Assembly: GCA_021399445.1 (NCBI GenBank)
Contig: JAJTUQ010000005.1
Location: 5,208,001-5,272,000 of the forward strand
Source of the DNA: Xylogone sp. PMI_703
Taxonomy: Eukaryota > Ascomycota > Leotiomycetes
Length of the DNA stretch: 64,000 bases
Reading direction: 5' to 3'
Position numbers and translations under genes: made by a program. How positions within the stretch are numbered: the stretch's first letter is position 1; every line of letters begins with the position of its first letter. Shown one piece after another: positions 54,967 through 64,000 of this stretch. Below the pieces are notes generated by a model that saw nothing but the letters and a program-made list of their open reading frames with translations, was not told the DNA's origin and did no database searches.

Positions 54967-55816
54967 TACTCTGGGACCAATATGGACGAAATGTACAAGG
55001 CGATACCACTTTGTACTCCTTTATACTTTTGGTGTCATATTATATTTGTAGTTTTCATTAGATAGTCTAAGGATCTCTCAATATAGATGCAATTAAGAAT
55101 CTCCCTTTGAAAGTAGCGTACTGCGATTATTATTTTTTGAGCCTCAGCTATATCAATTTTAGCATTTCAACACATTTTTATTTCTAGATCACTATATGTA
55201 GTAGTATCATTCATTGAATTAACATTGAATTAACATCATTGAACAAATCTTCTATAATATCGTGTACAATATTACACACTTCATCGTTATAACTGGGTGA
55301 TAAGAACCTGAACCGAACCCGTTCTTTCTTTAAGTGACCTTTGGATGGACCAGTATTGTAGTATTCTAGCTAGATCCAGGCGATACCGTATTACCTTCCA
55401 GAAGCAGAGATGTTAACAAAATATATACGTTCTATTTTATTCTATCGATTTGGTAACCGCTTTGCATCCCTAAGCCTTACCCCTTTAATAGGGAGACGAC
55501 GAAGAAAGTCTAAATTGGAAACTTCAAGTGTCTGGGGCCCTTTCCTAGCTCCAAGGTGACCTCAAAATAGAGCTTGAGCCACTCTACGATCTCCTCTACC
55601 ACAAATTACCAAAATTGTATCGGAGCCCAGGCACCGAGAGATGATATAATGACAACGTACAATTAATGTAAATCAAGGGATTCACACTTAGCCTCGCTGA
55701 TTATTAAAATATAGTCTGTGAAGATACGTATCTTGATCTGTCCTCTATCTCTTATATGGATGAGTATAATTGTAGTTACACAAATTAAATATCTTAAATC
55801 CGCAGACATAGATGAG
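54967..55816. other. Convergent intergenic, 850 bp
   Basis: Between converging carbonic anhydrase and Zn2Cys6 gene ends. AT-rich; nothing recognised. Confidence 0.4.
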
Positions 55817-58135
55817 CTAAGAAAGACTTCCTTCTCCAGCAACTAGGGATTCCCATTGCAACCACTCATCTAGATTTGCCTCAAAGGATAGAATGTTTGA
55901 AAATTCGTGAGATTCAAAAGGTTCACAATCATCAAGATTTCCACTTAATCTCTGAGATTGGAACTCGCTGTGACCTTCCGGAATTTGCGTACTAGGGACA
56001 GATTTATTTCGGACCTTTAGTTTAGATGTAACATCTGCTGAGGTCTCTACACAGCACCGCATCATGTCGATATATTCCGGCGTTGGTGGATCCGGGAGAC
56101 TTGCGGCGCGTATGTTGGCAATATAGTTGTCCCAGACTTCCAATGTCCACTTGCGCAGCGCAGTATAGACAGCACCAGTAGATGTTTCGAAAATGCGAGG
56201 ATATTTAAAAAGTACTGACCCGATCAACCGCCATACTCCGTCGACCTCTGGCCCAAGTTTGCGGTGCTGGGTTTCGATAAGGATATGGAGTATTATGTTC
56301 CAAAGATAGCTTACGTGAACTTGCCACATATACTTCTTCAAGGTCAAATTGCCCTTTACCATCGATACATATTCTAATAACTTTGACGCAGTTTCAAATA
56401 CAATGTCTCGTTCAACTTGAGGAATTTTGATACCGCTATTTGCATATCGCCGAGGATTATAAGCAAAAAGCTTCAATCTGCATATTAACCATCGAGCCAT
56501 GAGTGATGCCAGGTTGTGAAGAGTGTTTGATGGGTCACAGTATCGTAAATACTTCTGCTCCAAGTGGTCCTCAATCTGATGGATCAAACTTTTTTTCTTC
56601 CCAGTTGTGAAATCGGAACCACTGAACACGTCCCAGCCATCATTACGCGGGAGGGGCGCGATATATTTACGCAAAGTATCTATGACCTCACATCTCATTA
56701 CGCAAATCACAATGGGCGTTATCCCTTTGCGCTCCGTGGGCGGATTGACCATTGAGGGGCTGAGATCTTCATCGAGAACGTTCAAAGGCGTCTTCGTATC
56801 ACAGAACATAAGATCCGTCGACGGTGTTAAACTCATTAAGTCACTCATACGGAAATCCACGGAAAAGAGGTGCCACCAAAGCCTCCTTCGCATCTCTGAC
56901 TCGAATGGTGAGAGTCCAAGATATGACCCTTCTCGATGAAGGCCCATTTTGCGGGCAAGTCGTATAGCAACCCCTGACAAGCTAAATAGAGTATCGCATC
57001 GGTAACTAATTCTCACACCCATCTATTCGGGTTACTTCGCTATCGACTTGAAGTGTGAGTGCTGATACATACCATAAACGTCGCGTAGGCTTGAAGAGTT
57101 ACAATGTTTGAAGTAGATAGAAATCTTGCATTTACCAAGGCCCGGCGGGTGGCAAGTCTGTAGCGCATATATAGGAATGATTTCTGGTCTCCAAAGATAT
57201 CGAAGCATTCAACTTCTTCTAAAAAACTGACTGTTGCAAGATAGAATGAGAAAATCAAAGCTTGTAGACTTTTTGAGACATTTCGAGGGTTTTGAACTGC
57301 ACCCATCAGGGAGGGCCAGAAGGTAGGTAAGTGTAATATCTTCATCAGAGGGTCCACCCGATCAATAAATATTTCTTGCAATATTGGCAAGATCCGAAGT
57401 GGAGGATGAAGCTCGGCGAGATCCTCAGTTTGGGTGTAATCTTCAAGAAGAAGGCCGTTCTCTTCGGTGGAGTACATTGGCAAATCGCTTTCCTGAATAT
57501 CGGGTTCATCCGCAAGTCCGTGAAGATCGTCAGTTTCAGGTTTTTGAGACTAACAATAAATAAACGTTAGTAGGCATCTCCATGCGACAGAGAGATAGCA
57601 CATCTAGCTTACATCGTGTCCTAGGCTATACCACATAGTACTACGAGAGTTTAGAATACCCACAGCAGAGGTGTAAAGAGACAACATACCTATCTAAATA
57701 TCTCGATATACCTTCATTGGTAATCAGTAGTGGTGTATTTTCGTTGAGTCCATACGGATCATTGTGGTCCGTCTTTCGAGATTGAGTGTCCTCGGTCATC
57801 TCAGTATCAGCTGGAGATGTTGGCTCCGACTCGCAGTCAGTGTCACCAAATCTGCTAGATTCGGACGGTTCATACTGCACGCCGCAGGCTTTCAAGAGCC
57901 TTTCATATCGTTTCAACTTAGCATGGAGTCCTTCTTTAGGTGGCTTCATTCTCCTGCGCTTGCCGCGTACAGGAGGAATAAAATTGCATTGATTTCCGGC
58001 TTTTGTGCAATTGGAGCAAGGCATCCGTCTGTCACATTTTACCTTACGTTGTCGACAGCTCAAACAGGAGAAGCCTTTGAGATCCCCATACGGTCCAGGC
58101 CTATTACATTGCGCCACTTCCGGTGCCGGAGGCAT
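55817..58135 (-). CDS. Zn2Cys6 fungal-specific transcription factor
   Basis: Four exons, starting at ATG 58135 and ending at 55817, with introns after YLD-R (acceptor CTCGTAG), after LGHD (GTAAGC donor), and after AYATFM (GTATGT donor), joined as AYATFM-MGVRISYR. Binuclear cluster CLSCRQRKVKCDRRMPCSNC then AGNQC at residues 24-50, followed by basic GKRRRMKPP and a short coiled segment. The fungal_trans domain follows: LPILQEIFIDRVDPLMKILH, LSGVAIRLARKMGLHREG, EMRRRLWWHLFSVDFR. Total about 680 aa. A nuclear activator; the divergent DHA2 pump 309 bp away, with paired repeats between them, is the likely target. Pathway unknown. Confidence 0.84.
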
Positions 58136-58444
58136 AACTGGGAGAAATTGTCTTCGCTTTACAATCGGATATCGCCGCTAAATCGAGTACAATAATATTG
58201 TATTAAATCAGAAGTATACAGCTCGCAGGGCGCTCGAGAGAAAATGGCCGTTGGGGCCCGTCTGCTCTCGGCGCTCGGGAGAAGAAAATTAACTTTTGAG
58301 CACCGAAAGCGACACCTTTGGATAAGTCACCAGACGGCTTAACTTCTCAAACTATATAAATTCCAGATCAGAAAACAATTTAGGACTACTATCACTCAAT
58401 CTATCTCAATAAAGCTTTCAATAATCACTTCAGGGTCAACAGCC
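58136..58444. promoter_or_regulatory. Divergent promoter of Zn2Cys6 regulator and DHA2 pump, with paired repeats
   Basis: 309 bp. GGCGCTCGAGAG (58229-58240) and GGCGCTCGGGAG (58270-58281) are direct repeats 41 bp apart, each followed by A-rich sequence. They are candidate operators for the neighbouring regulator. TATATAA near 58355 fits the pump's direction. Confidence 0.45.
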
Positions 58445-60137
58445 ATGGTGTCACTACAGTCACGTGATGAAGACAATAACCCCTTGAAAGGCGGAATCCC
58501 GGCTACGAATAAGGCTGAAGAGCCGGCCGAGGACAAGGCTGCGCATCAATATCCAAGCAACTGGCAGCGATGTGTGATTATGACAGCAACCTTACTTGCT
58601 GCTTTTCTGGTAACTCTGGTAAGGACACCCTTTTTAAAGCTGTTAGCTCTCAGTTTGCTAAGTCAAGCCACGTTTGCTGTAGGATCAGAATGTCATCTCA
58701 ACAGCCATTCCACGTATCACCGACGAGTTCCATTCTTTGAATGACATTGGATGGTACGGTAGTGCCTATTTACTCACCGCATGCAGTTTCCAGCTGCTCA
58801 TGGGGAAAATTTACAAGTTCTACCCAACCAAGCCTATATTCCTCATCTGCTGTGCTCTGTTTGAGCTTGGCTCAGCCGTCTGCGGTGCCGCCCCGAGCTC
58901 AAACGCTTTCATTGTTGGTCGGGCTATTGCTGGCTTGGGATGTTCTGGGATTCTTTCAGGTGCAATGGTGATCTTGTTTCACACCATTCCATTGCAGCAA
59001 CGCCCAATATATCAGGGTAGCTATGGAGCCGTTTTTGCAATTGGATCTGTCATTGGTCCTCTGATTGGAGGCCTCTTTACCGACAAGGTGACGTGGCGAT
59101 GGTGTTTCTACATTAATTTACCCATCGGAGCAGTGTCAATGATTGTCACTATCTTTGTCTTGCATCTTCCCAACCAGACACTTGATGCCCAGGCCTCGGG
59201 ATGGAGAGCAAAACTGCTACAACTGGATCCAATTGGCAACCTTGCGTTCTTTCCAGGAGTGGTTTGCCTGATCTTGGGCCTTCAGTGGGGAGGCACCAAG
59301 TATCCCTGGAACGATGGTCGCGTGATCGTGCTCCTCATACTTAGCGGTGTTTTTGCCTTCATCTTTGTCGGTATACAGACTTGGAAGCAAGAAAGTGCTT
59401 CGGTTCCCCCTCGCATCATCAAGCAACAGAGCGTTGCTGCTGTCACATGGTTCTCATTCTTCAACGGTGGCGGAAGTGTTGTATTTATCTATTATCTCCC
59501 ACTCTGGTTCCAGGCCGTCAAAGATGTCAGTGCTGTCAAGTCTGGACTCATGTTACTCCCCATGATCCTTTCCTCTGTCTTCTGTGCTCTGTGTGCGGGA
59601 ATTGCCATCTCCAAGTTTGGCTACTACAATCCTTTCTTGCTCCTGAGTTCGGTTCTTATGCCTATCGGAGCCGGTCTTCTGACTACTTTGACTCCAACAA
59701 CCGGTCACTCTAAATGGATTGGATACCAGGTCCTTTTTGGAATCGGTTCTGGCATTGGCGTGCAGCAGCCATTGACGGTGGTGCAGACTGTGCTGGAAAA
59801 GTCGGATATTGCTACTGGGTCTGCACTTATACTTTTTACACGCTTCCTAGGTTCTGCTATCTTCCTACCCGTGGCCGAAAATATATTTCTAAACAGCTTA
59901 GTCTCAAAACTAACCAATCTCCCAAATATAAGTCCCACTACAGTCACAGAAAGTGGCGCTACTCAACTCAAGAATCTTGCTTCCGGCACAGACCTTGAAA
60001 CGCTTATTTCCGATTACAACTCCGCCATTATAAATGAATTCTACATGGTGATAGCAACGTGCAGTATCACAATCTTCGGCGCACTTTTTGTGGAGTGGCG
60101 TAGCGTAAAATCTCGTGCTGGAGAGCGGACAATTTAG
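58445..60137 (+). CDS. MFS efflux pump, DHA2 (14-TM) type
   Basis: Two exons (58445-58618, 58683-60137), 1629 nt, 542 aa. The junction gives VTLDQNVISTAIPRITDEFH, the usual first helix and loop of DHA2 pumps (TAIPxITxEF). Next DIGWYGSAYLLTACSFQLLMGK, AGLGCSGILSGAMVILFHTIP, antiporter motif C around GSVIGPLIGGLFTD, and WRWCFYINLPIGA. About 14 membrane segments. Family members export toxins, antibiotics or secondary metabolites at the plasma membrane. Here no biosynthetic enzymes lie close, so it is probably a resistance pump controlled by the divergent Zn2Cys6 gene. Without the intron the first exon would end early at 58744. Confidence 0.88.
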
Positions 60138-61685
60138 GATAGGGCACCAAATGAAATTGAAGAGACTAAATAATTCACTTGACATGGCATCGAAGGCTTT
60201 CATTCATCCCATATACTGTGTAGCTATATAATAATAATAACTGTAAAATGCAGCTTTTTAAGATGATAGAATATACTTTCATACTATAGCTTTAGAGTGC
60301 TTTAATCGGCCTATTGCTGCCGCGGATAAGAGTATTCTAAACGAACCTCCTAAGAAAGCGACTGGTGACTGCTATGGACTGCTTATCTGTGCCACTGAAG
60401 GGCTAGGAGCGGAGAGTTACCCCGACAGTTGTCTTAGCTGTGCCGCAAGCTGCATGCAAAACCCTATGAACATCTCCTAAGTTCAGGCACCAGCTCATTC
60501 TCTTTCCACCATCGCCGACGCTATTGTTGGTTCCAGTTACAAGTTCTTCTCCTATACATCTTATCCAAGGGTAGGTAATAGGTGAAAAGACTGCAGCCCT
60601 AGAAGGAAGCAGCAGCCAGCAGAGCACACCACTAGAGTAGCTACTAGAGACCTCTGAATCAAGCAACAACTCCAACTCCCTATCAATGCTCTCTCCATCT
60701 TCATCATCTAAGGGAGTCTATCTTCCAACAGACTCTAATGTCAACCAGCTGCCAAACGTCTTAAGGACCAAGGCAGGGGGACGTGTGTGACAAGTACTCA
60801 GGTAGAGCTCAGTTCGAACCAGACCGAATCGGTCTTTACGAAAGCCTTACATTAGCTATTGTACTATTCCTGCCCTTTACCTTCGTTTACCGTAAGGCAC
60901 ATCATAGAGAAAGTGTCCCGAGCCGGTGGTCCGACCGAGCTGTCAGCATCATTTTGTGCTTCCCCATAGCTTCCGCCGCTTGTAAAATTGAAAGTTATCA
61001 GCCTTCATTTTATATTGTAACGCCACCGAGAAAGATGAGCGTTTGTATGAGATGGAATATAGATAATGCAATTCTGTATAGTCTCATAACCCCGATGGTC
61101 TCTAAACTACCTTGGATACGACGGATTAGGCTATCTTAAGACCCCAGGGGCCCATAAGTATGCTCTCAAGTGGTCTTAAAGACCTTGTCATACGACCCAC
61201 TCGAAAACCCATGCTCTGCCACTTGACTGCAGATACCAATTAACCGTTTCTAGAAATTCTCCCCTTACGAGAAGACCGGGAGAGCAGTGCAGACTCCCGA
61301 ACTCGTCAGTTTCGCCTACCTTTTGGTTCTCTTCAGATCTTGTTCCAGAGTTTCCGGTCGGCGATCCGGTCCGCCACGATCCATGAAGCGCGTGGTAGGC
61401 GATTTGCTACAGCAAAGCCCGAGACCCAACACGCCGCCTTGGCACTTGGTGGCTGCCAAGTCCCCCAGTAGAGCTTAGATCTGATAGCTAGAGCTCCTGC
61501 ATCTCCATCGGTTTTCAGGGCCGTTCGCGATCGTAACTACCAACATGAAGGCAGGCTGCGAAAAGTGACTGACACTATATCACAATGTCGCCATTATCAG
61601 CTCCAAGTATAAGTAAATGGGCACCAGACTGCTCTACCTTGTCGATCCTAGATTCCTTACAGCGAAAACTGGCACTTCCGCAATC
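60138..61685. other. Intergenic, 1.5 kb
   Basis: No gene recognised. A small hairpin CTTGGCA-N9-TGCCAAG lies at 61438-61460. An in-frame ATG at 61617 could extend the next gene by 23 residues. Confidence 0.4.
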
Positions 61686-63914
61686 ATGTCTAAAGAAAGA
61701 AACGAGGCGGAAGTCATCTCATCTGCGGTTCCCGACAGCGCACACTACCCCATCGTCGCTGAGGGCAGTGGCAAGACAGCACAAAATGAAGGAGCCAAAT
61801 CTAAGACAGTATACAACGTGAGCATTATCTCAGTCTGCAGAAATCTACATCACTAATTCTGTTGGTATAGGCAGAGCTATACGCAGCTCTCCAAGAGTCC
61901 GATATAAAACCATGGACCAGAGAATCGATCCACCTTTACTGTTAGCGGTTTGCCCAAACCATTTCTTTGAAGGAAACACATTTACTAACCTCGATACTGG
62001 CCTCAGTCGCTGTCTTCGTTGCCTTCGCCTGTGCCTGCGCTAATGGATACGATGGTTTGTGCCATACTACTACTTCACTGGCTCGAAATAGAGGCTGTAT
62101 ACTAACATATATGGCCAGGCTCGCTGATCGGAAGTATCACTGCCATGCCCCATTTTCAGTCAACCTTTCATACAGGTCTCAATGGTATTAGAGTCTCTGG
62201 TATTGGGTCTCTGTATAATGTGTAAGTAGCATTGACCCTGCTATGGCTTGAGATGCCGCATGCCGCACATAGAAAAAAGGAAACATAAGAAGCAGAAGAC
62301 TGATCAGGTAGTCTCACAGTGGCTCGATCGTTACCGCCCCTCTCGGTGCCATCATTTCAGACAGGTACGGCCGGAAAATATGCATGTTCTGTGGTGCCTG
62401 GGTCATCATTATTGGTGCCATTATCGCCTCAACGGCAAATACACTAGCACAGCTGATCGTTGGTCGACTTATTCTCGGTGTTGGAATTCAAATCATGACG
62501 GTGGCTGCACCTGCCTACGCTATCGAGATTGCTCCACCTCACTGGCGTGGCCGTTGTGCTGGTAGGTTATCAACTTCCCTTGCTCTATCTTCTTTTACAA
62601 TTCTTTTAAATGCCAATCAACTAACTAATCCCGACAGGATTCTATAACAACGGCTGGTTTGGTGGCAGTATTCCCGCTGCAGCTATTACTTTCGGGACGC
62701 TGCATATCAATAGCAATTATTCATGGAGGATTCCTCTCATCCTACAATGCTTTGCTTGCTTGTTTGTTATCTTCGCCGTATGGTTTATTCCCGAATCACC
62801 GCGGTTCCAGATGGCCAATGGACGCGAACAGGAAGCCTTGGCTTTTCTGATCAAGTATCACGGCAATGGAAACCCCGATTCGCGTCTTGTCCGTCTTGAA
62901 ATCGAGGAGATGCGTCAGGGAATTAAGCAGGATGGTCTTGACAAGACATGGTGGGACTGTAAGTGTTCAATATTCTCTGGCTGCCAAGAGATCATGTGGT
63001 AGAGACCTAGATTGCTGACCAGGTCTATTCATATAGATCGTCCTCTGTTGTTCACCCACACTGGGCGTTGGCGAATGACTCAAGTCCTGATGATCTCCAT
63101 CTTTGGGCAGTTTTCTGGTAACGGTCTTGGTTATTACAATGCGGCGATCTTTAAGGATATGGGCGTTAACAGCGCAGCTGGTCAGCTCGGATACAACATT
63201 CTCGCAAGTTGTTGCCAGGCCATTGGCGGGCTCAGCGGCATGTCGTTGACAGATAGAATGCCTCGTCGCAAGGTTCTAGTGATCGGAACATTCGGTAAGT
63301 ATCAACTGTCTACCTGTCGTGGTCTCCGTCTAACATCAAGTCACTCAGTCTGTGCCTGCGCCCTTGCGTGCAACTCCGGCCTTACCTCAGTCATAGACAA
63401 AGAGAACAAGGCAGACGGCCATATCACTAGTATGTCATACGCGCGAGGCGCATTAGCGACTTACTTCCTCTTCCAAGTATTCTACGGTTTCACATACACT
63501 CCTCTACAGGGTGTTATCCCTGCCGAGGCTCTCGATACCAACATACGTGCCAAGGGTCTCGCGGCCTCTGGGTTCATTGTTGGCGCAATGGGCTTTATCA
63601 ACACTTTCTGTACCCCGATTGCCAACGAAAACATTGGTTACAAGTACATCTACATCTTCGTCGGCTGGGACATCATTGAGACTATCCTTTGGTACTTCTT
63701 TTGGTAAGTTATCAATTCTTGAAGCGGTTTGGTTCTTACGGCGACCTGCTAACTTGTCTTCACTCTCAGCGTCGAGTCTCAGGGACGTACATTGGAGGAG
63801 CTTGAGTATATCTATAGCCAGCCAAACCCAGTCAAGGCCTCGCTGCATGTTGACAAGGTTGTCGTGCAGGCTGATGGCAAAGTGTCGGAGAAAGTAGTGC
63901 AGGAAGTTATTTAA
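61686..63914 (+). CDS. MFS sugar porter (hexose/lactose-permease-like)
   Basis: Nine exons (61686-61817, 61871-61940, 62007-62054, 62119-62221, 62320-62561, 62638-62958, 63037-63294, 63349-63703, 63770-63914), 1674 nt, 557 aa. Sugar-porter marks: FACACANGYDGSLIGSI, the loop ISDRYGRKICM (motif D-R-x-G-R-[RK]), the stretch IEIAPPHWRGRCAGFYNNGW, WFIPESPRFQ (PESPR), QFSGNGLGYYN, and PAEALDTNIRAKGLA. The intron at 61941-62006 removes an in-frame TAG and joins LYFAVFVAFAC. Imports sugars or related polyols at the plasma membrane; fungal relatives include Lac12-type and quinate carriers. Substrate cannot be chosen. Confidence 0.87.
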
Positions 63915-64000
63915 ATGAGTAAGGAGGCTTAAAATAACTGGATCTCCTTTCACGTTGGCCTTATACCGCTTCGGTAAACTGTATAGTATAAGGTATCATG

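Noticed and set aside
630..60137. CRISPR arrays, operon-type ribosome sites or bacterial insertion sequences
   Set aside because: The sequence is plainly eukaryotic with spliceosomal introns; no such arrays or IS elements were seen.
60812..60822. GTTCGAACC, tRNA T-loop-like on the minus strand
   Set aside because: The flanking five-base arms do not pair and no other tRNA parts are found.
61953..61964. TAG before the sugar-porter membrane region (near 61942) as a disabling mutation
   Set aside because: It lies inside an intron (61941-62006) whose removal exactly restores the family's LYFAVFVAF segment.

Overview
This is a nuclear segment of a filamentous ascomycete (Pezizomycotina). The signs are many genes broken by 45-80 nt introns with GTRNGT-type donors and CTNAY branch points, HET-domain and Zn2Cys6 regulators, fungal MFS families and AT-rich intergenic DNA. 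A leotiomycete-like genome would fit the composition, but the sequence alone does not fix the class.

The centrepiece is a contiguous block of about 34 kb (630-34861). I read it as a complete nicotinate (niacin) catabolic cluster of the Aspergillus nidulans hxn type. In order: hxB molybdenum-cofactor sulfurase (-), hxnM cyclic imide hydrolase (-), hxnW SDR (+), hxnN amidase (-), hxnV FAD monooxygenase (-), hxnS xanthine-dehydrogenase-like hydroxylase (+), a HET-domain gene (+, passenger), an 807-bp transposon-like element, hxnT old-yellow-enzyme (+), hxnR C2H2 regulator (+), hxnP ACS-family permease (+), hxnX FAD monooxygenase (-), hxnY 2OG-Fe(II) dioxygenase (+) and hxnZ SV2-like permease (+). 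All eleven hxn genes are present and open once introns are removed, and the enzyme that activates the molybdenum hydroxylase (hxB) is linked. The predicted logic: HxnP/HxnZ import; HxnS, activated by HxB, makes 6-hydroxynicotinate; HxnX and HxnV hydroxylate the ring; HxnT, HxnW and HxnY carry out redox steps; HxnM opens the cyclic imide; HxnN removes the amide nitrogen.

Reading the promoters by eye shows a recurring element, consensus YCYCCACTCTTGGCA (core CCCAC/TCCAC followed by TCT), upstream of hxB, hxnS/V, hxnT, hxnP (twice), hxnX/Y (twice) and hxnZ. Shorter variants lie upstream of hxnR, hxnM/W and hxnN. The G-rich strand (GTGGGG / GTGGAG) is what the two zinc fingers of HxnR would be expected to read, so it is a candidate HxnR operator. 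GATA (AreA-type) sites accompany several copies.

Right of the cluster: a secreted-looking crotonase, a frame-broken NmrA-like gene, two copies of a diverged repeat, a 200-bp inverted-repeat element, an AKR7-like aldo-keto reductase, a CENP-B/Abp1-like domesticated transposase, a DHA1 efflux pump divergent from a Zn2Cys6 regulator, a secreted HD (cyanamide-hydratase-like) protein, a metallo-hydrolase-like protein, a beta-carbonic anhydrase, a Zn2Cys6 regulator divergent from a DHA2 pump, and a sugar-porter MFS. The left edge cuts a zinc alcohol dehydrogenase. Gene models are hand-spliced; where exon sums are stated they are whole numbers of codons.
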